DNA from: Tritrichomonas musculus
Lineage: Eukaryota; Parabasalia; Tritrichomonadida; Tritrichomonadidae
Direction of reading: 5' to 3'
DNA length: 64,000 bases
Assembly (NCBI GenBank): GCA_039105265.1
Contig: JAPFFF010000067.1
Location: 62,001 to 126,000, forward strand
Shown: piece after piece, positions 35,501 to 43,269 of the stretch
Numbering within the stretch: position 1 is the first letter of the stretch
How the letters are laid out: every line of letters starts with the position of its first letter
Program-made: the position numbers and the translations under genes
Notes under the pieces: model-generated
The model's input: only the letters and a program-made list of their open reading frames with translations
Databases searched by the model: none
Told to the model about the DNA's origin: nothing

Positions 35501-36364
35501 ATAAATAAAATGCCAGGTGACAATCGTTCAAAAATCCTAAATTTGATCAAAGAATTTACACATCTCGATTTTTCAGGTAATGATCCTGATTCTCTTTTGA
35601 AAGTTGCCAAATTACCATTACAATTTAGAGGTAAAATTATGAATTTGATTGACAGACTTTCCAATGATGTAACAGATATATCTGAAGAAGAAATGATTGG
35701 TATTATTGAAGAAGTATTTGGAATTAAAGTTCGAAGAAGTCTTTCATCAAATATTACAATTAATAATAATTATTATACTTATAATAGTATTAATTATAAT
35801 AGATATATTTATAATCATTTTGATCGTTGTTCAGCTTATTTCATTTATGATAATTATAGACGACCATACATATCAAGAGGTAGTTCATACTATGCCGGTA
35901 ATGCACTCCCTTCATCAAGTAGTTCATATGTACCAGCTGTCTATAATAATAATAATAATAGACCATCTCTATCGGACAATAGGATCATTGGATACACAGG
36001 TGAAGCTTATGCTTATGAGAAATTATTAAGAGCTGGATTTGATGTAACATGGGTGAATTTGTCAGATAAAAAAGAATCATTGAAAATTGTTTTTAATGAA
36101 AACACTTACTATATAAAGGAATCATATGAACATTTTGATCTCATAGCAAGGAGAGACAATCAAATTTTTTACTATGAAGTAAAATCAACTGTGAATTCAA
36201 ATGGAGATCATCTATATATGAGTCCTTCTCAATTGAATTTCATGGCTATGTATAAGCCTGGTGCTACTAAACGTGTGATGTATGTTTTCAATGTCAGATC
36301 TAATCCATCTGATATGGTATTTGAATATATACCAGATCGTTTAATGCTGAAATATTCAGGCTAA
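26552..36364 (+). CDS. Giant sacsin-like protein: three Hsp90-type (GHKL) ATPase modules plus NOV/DUF3883-type C-terminal domain
   Basis: 3270 aa from the ATG at 26552. Three GHKL ATP-binding modules of sacsin type are visible: N-box WELLQNAQD (~48-56) with lid TGRFGTGF (~107-114); FELIQNARD (~1021) with GRFGTGF (~1085); WELIQNAKD (~2000) with TGRFGTGF (~2061). Each keeps the Asn and Asp that bind Mg-ATP. Each module is followed by a long helical region containing IPxNxx-F-C motifs. After an N/Y-rich linker, the end (~3140-3270) reads GYTGEAYAYEKLL...FDLIARRDNQIFYYEVKST, the layout of the NOV_C/DUF3883 domain, a PD-(D/E)xK nuclease-like fold. Sacsin and plant NO VEIN proteins share the ATPase type; bacterial GHKL-DUF3883 proteins also exist. 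Function is inferred: a chaperone-like or nucleic-acid-acting ATPase. The stop is TAAA, the trichomonad poly(A) signal type. Confidence 0.88.
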   Translation: MYDNNSCPIKSIEAVQNDLMDNMYIANVLNRIRELQSPSAVDRARWLWELLQNAQDSIKPDQFVTAKIRVSENRNVTFEHTGGIFTGKAMCGLLYKYSEGKGNEESTGRFGTGFMTTLTLSEIIEVETNIYDDTDNTQVTGFYVVLYRNGIEKEELKEGLRKMRDSFKKLEPFKDFTTRFTYRNSNQSAIDLGYTSFINCGAQTMLFATKVQNFSFDFLNDKSTIERGSKDQIDDILSIHSFMVNDKNKKYERKFILISIKKQNDILTQKFKKERHLRLQIAIEFKDDELVSHENKTCLYCTFPFIGSEIHQLPFIMNCPDFEPDTERQSLLVEGLDYIPKNDRQVINSPLINKMILTESLVLFKKLLDFLINRQFKGFYLLTNGLIHFNNIKHMNQEWYFSEIITKMRKILEESPIVKTIDQKMTLLKNAYFPIYKNGSDEKQRQMYHNLVSHRYPNQTVTFEESERWENRTWEELHLINIEDLIKEEEILSQNKEKENEKLKEEEWEYLNLLLEYCNEYEHNLLTSHAIIPDMNEKRHIYSETFCESKRIHEDMLNILESIKDSWKSEHMHNKINKIKIHEHEMKDAIDSCIKKIKSKPTLSYIISSYLPKNNSRRRIIYEFINEILEHHVEEHQLQNEIDDELWKFSDEYLIEQFLTTIEKYDSTEVQNKFELCHRFVSFLNDQELEKKYLNERKIVPNQNFILCKLTDLRDKSNIPPEFKKIVKDCFKIDINEKELHSEITEIKCNEKSTIQCYQQSINNKFSNMKNKEDAAILLTHVLPKDKESNSYKTQSKILKLLKPIVKCNQPTILIDYGEDKLWRQSNEYVKEKIIKKKISKHDSLVDLTSFFEFNDFKATIEYLNQCYEFIKSGKIMPNQYGTLCNVEELEDGGDVDEDSLDLLKFINQKIHDYRLKLSYKGIEFPKLRRFDLNNFYKTAESELKAALKNEENRKNPEFQNILKRMNKVEDDDYMSFFSDDQKNVAHRRLLYRIYAANVKNFLRKLDGSNASECDKKRWPFELIQNARDTVINTPERKVSIDIIYVPHEHLIFRHNGDDFTFDSLIGLLFKTSEGKEYNQKAIGRFGTGFMSTHILNRKIELTGNFYQDDKKVGFHVTIDRTGKGSNEIIEHAELMTKSFKTLDNPVDYTEFKYSIENDRVDEIVQMGLESIDQNIPVTLLSCPEIKQIKVICNKTEKIYNYNPEAMNNSIIKTINDGSEEGKGFLVASVSDSNQILSQFKGEESKLSITATLEIKNQTISHWEGESLFCYFPLLGSKEKLAFPIVINSSSFEPETERNTIILNKMTKGSDKVDESCINKEILKQSINLFKIIVDQCVKLNLNDIFLLTNGLLPKNLESSNDSFDLDWYKNTFICNMRKILEESPIVKTIDQKMTLLKNAYFPIYKNGSDEKQRQMYHNLVSHRYPNQTVTFEESERWENRTWEELHLINIEDLIKEEEILSQNKEKENEKLKEEEWEYLNLLLEYCNEYEHNLLTSHAIIPDMNEKRHIYSETFCESKRIHEDMLNILESIEDSWKSEHMHNKINKIKIHEHEMKDAIDSCIKKIKSKPTLSYIISSYLPKNNSRRRIIYEFINEILEHHVEEHQLQNEIDDELWKISDEYLIEQFLTTIEKYDSTEVQNKFELCHRFVSFLNDQELEKKYLNERKIVPNQNFILCKLTDLRDKSSVPEKFKNGVLNYFEIDINNDELNHQITDIHCAKHSEISLYQDEINKKVQKIEQKVAASAFLLHFRPKKEEEDTNKKIEQIQYLYQTFFSEEEKNFILTNNLTITFEDVIQTDLSGSSLWNNANKEILKTLKNTINGFSQFNDFLDFYHFDEEKAVSLLNQCYLYEINVNIPVLNGEMINYSERLMYRSDGIDKKIIDFVTTVDENDSIKSELAWFGINHSKLVQYNSSQIISKIEKATKQICQDETLRNDPKIKGLIADINEKSIDDILKFNSLNEVDQEKLLIFGKLFVSNLGPRLRELENPSDNIKKRWGWELIQNAKDTIAHDLDKKVNVKFTYDKKHLIFQHDGNDFTTKQYLAMVYKFSEDKHEQKGSTGRFGTGFLTTHIISPKVILRGNLIKNDKLTGFQVTLNRTGHKDFELEESMKDTERSKKMFDTKFDYTSFEYQYDDDEHIKRVEMGIENLKKNLPIVLLFCRNINSVAIENLDNNETVSYSLNSDEKDHIFEVKITTNNEKEEIRRFIFFSTEKESNYVSNWYRVPDRKIQVNAVLEIDADNNIISHHGTESLYCVFPLIGSKLPLPFIINSPDFETSTERDNIFLKKSSKENVSTVDNINYEILGIGLELYQNIIEFCIQKQISCLYYLAEGLNAYIAKEDHFSPKTYSKLFLTKAREILSSHAVFKTINGYKCLNDTTLIDYTFPTTYEKIEKSTREKYQKDFHSLFSQIYENPIEFEESKHWNSLLWTELSAKKHIDLLKLVSEYESITNLPFSNESQKIQFMNDLIDFVLDFDKVQITEIKLIPNQNMQFCIDDSDLYFDDGVTEEAITLIHRLGCEWRKNHVFKQIVNKHYLSCHSIKDAENMIKNSIGDDNALILMEYIIPDNQERIKMHDYAHSILGIPSKAIELSGFSNDIWTKCDIIVMNLLIQKIEELGYVKSPVKSVSWLNDLISFLLEKGLKQNKLQDHSIFPNQKMYFMPFTEIYEDGIKYDEIKNALQAYCQIDVRNELLHPDFNIDLGFRTKYLKYYPIEKFYLNKDGINQLGYNYYNSYIQLNTYYKDHNKYEFSIILLKYICSDEEVIQQKQKDLLQSFNTLLKGNIEEIELESSMKNATFEYISRCVAYHINQELAGKTINDIKAQTGKEVEEIITSLNNVYRFSHKEAYVPNKNLKFCIYKELMNVSNEENLLKFIEFQESLSKSIKPSRSLTNYLVMEGIKCPLINESLDLQRACANIDSLIFENYTSIMESQDSGLKIILNDLIKYIKQNDYWKYFPRLKSYKDSLISNFIISENDRDVVLAINKMPGDNRSKILNLIKEFTHLDFSGNDPDSLLKVAKLPLQFRGKIMNLIDRLSNDVTDISEEEMIGIIEEVFGIKVRRSLSSNITINNNYYTYNSINYNRYIYNHFDRCSAYFIYDNYRRPYISRGSSYYAGNALPSSSSSYVPAVYNNNNNRPSLSDNRIIGYTGEAYAYEKLLRAGFDVTWVNLSDKKESLKIVFNENTYYIKESYEHFDLIARRDNQIFYYEVKSTVNSNGDHLYMSPSQLNFMAMYKPGATKRVMYVFNVRSNPSDMVFEYIPDRLMLKYSG
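27773..28698 (+). repeat. Near-identical intragenic repeat, copy 1
   Basis: 926 bp that reappear at 30680-31605 with no indel and about seven substitutions (~99% identity). It encodes residues ~408-716, the helical region after the first ATPase module. Identity starts and stops abruptly while the adjacent ATPase modules are strongly diverged, which points to gene conversion rather than simple old duplication. Confidence 0.95.
30680..31605 (+). repeat. Near-identical intragenic repeat, copy 2
   Basis: The partner of 27773-28698, offset by exactly 2907 bp (969 codons), in frame. I count about seven differences, of which two change the protein (Lys to Glu in ESIKDSW/ESIEDSW; Phe to Ile in LWKFS/LWKIS). 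It follows the second ATPase module. The third module has a diverged homologue instead. Confidence 0.95.
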
Positions 36365-37680
36365 AAATATTTAGGAATTTCTTTATATAAAGAAAATTTA
36401 TATTAATGAATTTTGATCTTTTTTTGTAATATAATATTTTTTTTAGATGCAAAAATATAAACAATTCAAATTGTTTAGTGTAATACTATTTAAATATTTA
36501 TTGCTTTTAGTTTATAACAATATGCAAATAAGGAGTTTTTTTTTTTAAAAAAAAAAAAAAGGTGAAAATTCAATCGATGACGTGTTTTTTAAAAAGATGA
36601 TTGTAGAAATTGAAATAAGTTGTATTGAATACTCAATTGTATTCAATGTCATAAAGCATCTCTTAAAAAGTTTATTCAAAATTTCAATAGCTTTGAAAAA
36701 CTTATTTTGTTAAAAAAAAATGAGTGAAACGGTACTGCGATCGGATGTAAAGTGTCAAAAGTATTTAAAAAACTGTAATAATCGAAACAAACCAAATGTA
36801 TAAATAGAACACATTATATATAATAACTTATCAAAATATTGGAAGGATTTTCTAATTTGATTTGGAGATTTATGTTCATTAAATTTGAATGAAAAACTCA
36901 TTTTATCCATTCAAAAAAATTTTTTTCATATGGTATGTCTATAAAATTGATAATTTACTTCCAAATTTCATTAAAGAATTTGATTTTATATTATATAAAA
37001 TTATAGTAATAAATCAAAAGAATAAAAGAATTTATGCCTGATGGTATGCTTTTTGCTCTTTATTTTCATTTTTATAAAGATTTGCAAAACATCTTATTAC
37101 AACGAAAAAATTAAAATCTTTTATCTCTTATATATTTAAATAGAGTACATGATGATTAATTAAATTGCTGAAAATATTTCCAAAAAACTAAATATTGATT
37201 GAGAAAATTGATAATTTCTCCAACTTTTTGAGACGCGTAAATTTAAACCTTTTCTTTTTGGATAAATATATAAAGCATTAGCGAGAAAACATAATGGAAA
37301 ACGATTGCAGGCTTTACTTGATATGATAAAAAAATATCGATATATTATGAATATTTTTTTTTTGAAAAAATGAAGATATTATATTCATCAGATGCACCTA
37401 TATGTAACTAATATATTTCTTAAATACCGAAAGAACTGAAAGATTATTGAGAGAGTAAATTCACTTTTAAAACTCAACAACGTAAATAAACGTACGAAAA
37501 AATTTCTAATTTTCAATAAATTGAGAGGGTGATAAAAATTGAAAGAAAAAAATAAAATTTTTTATTATTTTTAATTGAAAAATTGAATGAAAATGTCACT
37601 TTTCTGCTATTCTGCAACGTCGAGGAGAAAACGGGGTAACTACAAAGCAATTTATAAAAAAACATTTTAATGGAACTGTC
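36365..37680. other. Gene-free AT-rich interval
   Basis: No coding region, RNA gene or clear repeat is supported here, apart from poly-T/poly-A tracts near 36535-36560. Confidence 0.5.
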
Positions 37681-37722
37681 GTTTAATCAAAAAGTAAAAT
37701 GGAATTGATTTTTGAAATTTTT

Positions 37723-39160
37723 AATACATCTGCTTTGATTTGTGCTTCATATAAAGGTAATGCAGCTATTGTTGAAGAATTACTGCGAAATAAAGATATT
37801 GATGTCAATGTTAAAAACATTTTAAAATCAATTATTTTTAAATAACATTTCCACTTCATTTTTAAACTATATTCAAACGTATATATCTTAAATGGAATTA
37901 AAGTCAATTATTTTTTTGATTCTCCATTGATTATTGCAATTTCAAAAGGTCATAAAAATATTGTTTCAATGTTATTACAACACAAAGATATCGATATCAA
38001 TATAAAAAACATTTTTTAAAAAGAAAATTTATGGCGTTTAGAAATTCAATTTTCATCAAATTTATAATTTTTTTAATAAAATTTAAAACAGTTTTTTTTT
38101 AATTATACAACATTGATTTATGCAGCTATGTATTGATGCATGGAAATTTTTCAAGAATTGATGTCCAGACCTGAAATTGGTTACAAATGCAAAACAATTT
38201 GAAGTCAAATAAAATTTTATAGCATTTTATTTGTTTACATCATGAAATTTTGATTTTTATGTTTTATGGAATTAAAATCTAATTTTTCAAATGAAACAGC
38301 ATTTACATCTGCAATAATATATGGAAAGGCAGATATTGTTGAAGAATTTCTTAAAAAGCAAGATATATTATTGGACCCAGAAACAATTTTGAAAAAAAAA
38401 ATAATTCTCATGGTGTTTAATGAATATATAATTTGAAAATCAAATTGTGAATTTATAGAGTTTCAAATTTTTCATTTTTTTTTAATGAAAAATGCTGGTT
38501 TTTAGCTGTTAGCTCTAATTTAAAAACTTTTAAAATAATACTAGCCTTTCTAGGTATAGATGTAAACCATCAAGATGTTTGAAACTCATATCATTCCATA
38601 AAATTCCAATTTTATTTTATTTATATTCTTGATCATTAAAATTTTTTTATAGAATTTTAAGAAAACATTTTAATGGCATTGAAAACAAAAAATTTGACAA
38701 TACAGCATTAATTGAAGCTGCATCAGGTCATAATCATTTAATTGTTGAGGAATTATTAAAACAGCCAGGTATTAAAATCAACCACAAAAATATTTTCTTG
38801 AAAAAGTATTTTATAAAATTTGATAAAATGTTTATTGTTCATGAAGTTTTAATAAGCAGAATTCAATGGGATTTATTTCTTTTTAAATGGATCTGCTTTA
38901 ACAGAAGCCGCAAGAAATGAAAACTTAAAAATTTTTGAACTGTTAATAACTCAGCCAGGTATTGATGTCAACATTCGAAGTATTCAGAATCAAAAAATTA
39001 ATGATATTTAAAAATGCATAATTTTTAACTTTGTTTGATCTTTATTGTTAATGGTACATCACTAAATATATGCATATTTTTTGGATATATTGAATATGCC
39101 GAAATGATTCTAAAACATTCAGGTGTAGATGTCACATCAATAAATCATATTTTTTGAAAT
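37723..39160 (+). pseudogene. Ankyrin locus B: about eight ankyrin modules split by spacers, decayed
   Basis: Ankyrin repeats lie as separate islands: 37726-37821 (TSALICASYKGNAAIVEELL), 37918-38013, 38104-38199, 38293-38388, then weaker ones near 38510-38585, 38694-38800, 38877-38985 and 39049-39160. The first four are each 96 nt from xT to the Ile of DI. The spacers (about 90-100 bp) carry stops and echo the ATGGAATTxAA phrase of the other ankyrin loci. Module 3 has an in-frame TGA at 38134 (AAMY-stop-CMEIF). No N-terminal domain or start exon is visible upstream, so this is a 5'-truncated and partly broken copy. It faces locus D tail to tail. Confidence 0.75.
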
Positions 39161-39224
39161 TTGTGGATTGTTATCAGAAATCATAATCAACGAATTGTGA
39201 GTGACTTGTTGAAGTTTGTGAGAC

Positions 39225-39330
39225 AGTGAGATACATTTTGAAATAATAATAAGAAGAATTCAAAGGTATTATGAGTCACCTCACAGATGAAACAGGTGGA
39301 AACATCCATGACAAAGAAATATATAAAATT
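39225..39330 (+). pseudogene. Fragment of an F5/8-type C protein gene
   Basis: GAATTCAAAGG followed by ATTATGAGTCACCTCACAGA matches the segment of the gene at 44200-45540 that encodes EEFKGIMRHLTEETGGNIHD. About 100 bp are recognisable and the fragment is interrupted. It abuts the end of ankyrin locus B. Confidence 0.75.
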
Positions 39331-39535
39331 TTGATTTTCGATATCAATAACATATAAAATATACTAAAGTAATTCAGATATAAAATTTTATAATTGTAAA
39401 ACAAAAATGAACTGCTCCTTCCAATTTTCCATCAGTTTATTCAATTTGGTAAACATTTAAAAGATGAATTAAAAATAAATAAAAATTAGTGGTTATTTAC
39501 TCTTATTTATCGTTCTTTGATGACTTTTATGTTGT

Positions 39536-41456
39536 CTACGCTTGATTTTGGAGCATTTTAATCATGTCCATTAGTCTTTGAATTTCTTTGTCTTTTTCTT
39601 CCAGTTGTCTTTCATGCTCTTCTTCATTTTCTTCCAGTTGTTTTTTGTGCTCTTCTTTGAATTCTTCCAGTTGTTTATTGTGCTCTACTTTGAATTCTTG
39701 AAGTTGTTTTGCAAGCTCTTCTTTTAATGCTTCAAGCGGTTTTTTAAGCTCTTCTTTTAATGCCTCAAGCGGCTTTTCATATTCGTTTTTTCTCGTTTCT
39801 TCTGCCGCTCTGAAGAGACATACAACGATTTCTTGATGATTCTTTTTTCTGGCATAATCAATGGCTGTCTTTTGAATCATTTTTATTAAAAACTCCAAAA
39901 ATGATTGTGAATTTAAATTCTATGAGAAAAAAGTAAGATTTAAATTTCATGAATATTATGGGGAATCGTATTTTTCTACGCCACTTTTTGAAAACTTTTA
40001 AACTTTTTGAATACTTTTTTATACATTTTTTATTCAATTTTTGCTAAATAATGCATAAATATTTAGTTCAAATGGCTTCCCGATTCATCCAGCAATTCAA
40101 GGAGCCTGATTCGGCTTCACGCAGCCCTATGGTGATCACTGGTGCGTATATTCCTGAAAAATTATGTAAAAATAAAAAAAAATTATATCAAAAAAAGCAA
40201 ATAGTTATAATTTTAAGAGAAAATTTAAATTTACGATTTTTTTGGTTAATTTTCTTAACAGAGTAAGTTAAATTTCACCTTAAGATGGCGGTTTTTTACT
40301 TTCCATGAATAGCTATTCACGGATAGAAAAACCATTCAAAAAGTGGCGTAGAAAAAAACGATTGTCCGAATATTATGAATTCAAATTTCTTTGCAGTTAA
40401 TGTCAATTCCTTCTTGTGATAACAATTCTTTAACAATTCCTGTATGGCCTTCATTTGCAGCAAAAATTAATGGTGTCCAATTAAATGTTCGAGTTCAATT
40501 CCAAAAATAATTGTGAATTGAAATTAAATGAAAAAAAAAAGTTAGATTTAAATTTCATAAATTTTTCGAATTTAAATGTCTTTGCAGTTGATGCTAATTC
40601 TTTCTTGTGACAACAATTCTTTAACAATTTCTAAATGGCCTTCTTTTGAAGCCCAAATCAATGGCGTCCAATTAAATGTTCGAGTTCAATTCCATAAATG
40701 ATCATGTATTTAAATTCTATGAAAAAAAAGTTAGATGAAAATTTCATAAATGCTTTGAATTTAAATGTCTTTGCAGATGATGTTAATTTCTTTTTGCGAT
40801 AATAATTCTTTAACAATTTTTAAACGGCCTATAGATGCAGCACAAATCAACAGCATATTATTAAATATTCTATTTCGATTCTATAAATGATTGTGATTTT
40901 AAAATTATATAAAAAAAAAGTTAGATTTAATTTTATGAAAAAAAAATTAGATCTGAATAGAATGAATATTTTGAATTAAAATGTCTTTGCAGTTTATATT
41001 AATTCCTTCTTGTGATAATAATTTTTTAACAATTTCTAAATGACCTTCTTTTGCAGCATAAATCAACGCCGTATCATTAAATGTTCGGGTTTAATTCCAT
41101 AAATCATTCAATTTTTTAATATAATGAAAAAAAGTTAGATTTGAATATTATGAATGTTTTGATTTAAATTCCTTGAATGTTGATATCAATGCCTTCTTGT
41201 CTTATTAATAGTTTAACAATTTCTTTATGGCCATGATACGCAGCTTTAATCAACGCCGTATTGTTAAATGCTCAAGTTAAATACTATAAATCATTCAATT
41301 TTTCAATACGATGAAAAAATTTAGATTTGAATATAATGAATGTTCTTGATATAAAATGTTAATGCAGTTGATGTTAATTTTCTTGTTAACAAGAAGTGAT
41401 CGAACTGTTTCGAGATCACCTTCATCACATGCTTCGAGAAATTTCTCTTCGCTCAT
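39536..41456 (-). CDS. Ankyrin locus D: seven coding islands separated by spacers, coiled-coil C-terminus
   Basis: On the minus strand island 1 (41456-41355) starts with ATG: MSEEKFLEACDEGDLETVRS, a normal ankyrin N-terminus. Islands 2-6 are 41262-41167, 41075-40980, 40859-40764, 40670-40575 and 40479-40384, each exactly 96 nt and open, for example WTPLIFAANEGHTGIVKELL. Island 7 (39880-39536) begins MIQKTAIDYARKKNHQEIV, the usual final ankyrin helix pair, then a ~75-residue E/K coiled coil built on LEALKEEL and QLEExxEEH units and a stop. The spacers are 92, 91, 120, 93, 95 and ~503 bp; the last holds a transposon. They contain stops in every relevant frame, yet all islands are intact. If spacers are removed the product is an ankyrin-coiled-coil protein of about 330 residues, probably an adaptor. 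Whether they are removed is not known. Confidence 0.65.
39872..41354 (-). repeat. Spacer family of ankyrin locus D
   Basis: Six spacers at 41354-41263, 41166-41076, 40979-40860, 40763-40671, 40574-40480 and 40383-39881. The shared order is ATTTAAAT at the left, TTCATxAxATTCAAATCTAA, a run of T, CAT, an AT-rich stretch, TTTATGGAATTxAACTCxAA and CATTTAAT at the right border. The same order occurs in the spacers of locus A at 54.8-56.6 kb on the other strand, so the spacers are homologous between loci. Confidence 0.8.
39960..40367. mobile_element. MULE-type MITE (408 bp) inserted in an ankyrin spacer
   Basis: TIRs of ~33 bp begin GGGGAATCG and GGACAATCG respectively and share TTTTTCTACGCCACTTTTTG. 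The 9-bp target duplication GAATATTAT flanks it at 39951-39959 and 40368-40376. A 9-bp duplication with long TIRs is the Mutator hallmark. Inside is a short, relatively GC-rich stretch (40073-40145) reading MASRFIQQFKEPDSASRSPM, possibly a captured exon, with GTGCGTAT after it and CTTAACAG near 40257. It splits the spacer between islands 6 and 7 of ankyrin locus D without touching either island. Confidence 0.85.
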
Positions 41457-41805
41457 CTGTTTTCTGGTAAAACAAAAAAAAAAAAATTCAAAAATAAAAT
41501 AATAAAAATGTTTTGAATGAATTTCAAAAATAATGCACTCAAAAAATTGAATAAAATTAAAATATTTAAAAAATTAAAATATCTCATAAATAAGTGAATA
41601 TAATGATTTATTTTTAATATTAAATATAAATATTATGATAATCAAATATTTTAATTGGTAAATAAATTCAATGTATTATTTTATTTATATGAATGATCCT
41701 TAAAAAATTTGATTTAAAATGATTTTTGAATATATTTATTTTTTATATCTGTCAAAGAATAATATAGATCAAAATTAATCATAGAGCTCTATATTTTTTA
41801 GGCAA

Positions 41806-41935
41806 TAAAATAATGTATTTTTTCTAATTTGTGTTTTAAAACTTTTGGCAATAATGTTGCATATCGATTGTCTTTCACATACAATTCTAAAATGAAATCA
41901 AGCAAAGGGTCTTCATCAGTAATTTTCAATATTAT
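41806..41935 (-). pseudogene. Relic of the BTB/F5-8C protein family
   Basis: The minus strand reads ILKITDEDPLLDFILELYVK and then KDNRYATLLPKVLKHKL before a stop. This parallels LEDEESLFELILGLYEEDRE of the intact gene at 44200. Only ~40 codons are recognisable. The rest of 41470-42590 holds nothing I can support. Confidence 0.55.
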
Positions 41936-42596
41936 ATATGATTTCTTTGAGAATATCAATTCGAAATTTACTTAATTTAATGATTAATTTACTCATTTAT
42001 TCTTTTGAAATATCAGGAATGTGGCTCAATGAACTTTCTATGCTTAGCTGATTAAAATGTAAATATCAAAAGAACACTTATATTATCATATGATTTCATC
42101 TTAACCATTTTTTTATTTATTAAAATTATTCACTCTGAGCTATGATATTTTGATTTCAAACAAAAATATTGATCTACAAATTAAAGTTTTGAACGTTTAA
42201 AAGTTACGTTAATAAAATGTGATGTGGAAAAAGTAAAAAGTTGACAGCAACACAATTTCCATTTATTACATTTAATAATAATAAAAAAAGTAACAGTTGA
42301 TCATTTTGACAAAAAAATTGCGCTATTAACAAAAAGCTATAGAAACAATCGGAACATGAAATTTCATGTTGTTAAGCAATTGGAAAAATTTCAATGAAAA
42401 AATTCAATTTTTGAAAGTCATAAAAAAGAAAATATCTTTTGGTATGTTTAAAATATTTGTATTATTCCTATTTTAAAGGTTTTTAACATGTTAGCCTTTC
42501 AGTCTTTTTTTTCACATGCACTTTTTTAAAATTTTCCAAAATTTTAAAATAGTTATATGCTAGTTTTTGAATTTAATTATATATAAACTAATCATA

Positions 42597-42602
42597 TCAT
42601 TT
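42597..42602 (+). promoter_or_regulatory. Initiator element of the profilin gene
   Basis: TCATTT matches TCA-Y-T/A with the start A at 42599, 12 nt upstream of the ATG. Confidence 0.6.
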
Positions 42603-42610
42603 AAATATAA

Positions 42611-42985
42611 ATGTCTTGGAATGCATTCCTTCCACCTGTTGAACAAGTTTCTACTGGTTCAGCCATAATTGCTAAGACTGGAGCTCATTGTGGTCACAAA
42701 GGTTCTTGGAATGCTACCCCTGCTGAAGAAGTTAACTTTTCCAACATTCTTAAAACACCATATAAATATATTGGTAAAGCTCTTACTTACAATAGAAAAA
42801 AATATATAATTGTCCGCGCATCTAACGAAATGATATTAGCCGTAAAACCATATGAAAGGATTATGTTTAAACAATTCAAATCTGTTTTTGTTTGTGCCCA
42901 TTTTTCAACCGATAACGGCCAGTATCCTGAACTAGTTTCAAGAAAAATTGATAATGTCATTACACTTTTAGAAAATTCACTTTGA
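42611..42985 (+). CDS. Profilin
   Basis: A 124-aa protein of profilin length and pattern. MSWNAFLPPVEQ matches the N-terminal W-x-x-[FY] helix that helps bind poly-proline. AIIAKTGAHCGHKGSWNATP aligns with the family's A-A-I-x-G-x-D-G-x-x-W-A-x-S strand pair. KYIGKALTYNRKKYIIVRAS and ILAVKPYERIMF follow as the central strands, and a C-terminal helix (ELVSRKIDNVITLLEN) closes the fold. Profilin binds monomeric actin and promotes nucleotide exchange and formin-driven assembly; trichomonads have several. The codon use is less AT-biased than in nearby repeats. The short distance to the initiator supports the start. Confidence 0.8.
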   Translation: MSWNAFLPPVEQVSTGSAIIAKTGAHCGHKGSWNATPAEEVNFSNILKTPYKYIGKALTYNRKKYIIVRASNEMILAVKPYERIMFKQFKSVFVCAHFSTDNGQYPELVSRKIDNVITLLENSL

Positions 42986-43269
42986 TCATGTTGTTTTCCA
43001 TCCTGAAAACTGAAGATAGCAATTTATTAAGATCATATTATCATAAATTAAAATAATAGCAAATCAAATCGAGTAAATAGCTCATTTTAAGAAATTAAAC
43101 AATAATAAAATTATTTACATTTTTTTTTAAAATGACAATATTGATAAATCATTCAAATTACAAATATATAATGATATTTTAAGCTAAAAAAAGGCTAAAA
43201 ATTAAGTTTTATGGAAAAAAATTTGAATTTTACGAAAATTTTCAACAATTTATTCAATGGAAAAAAATT

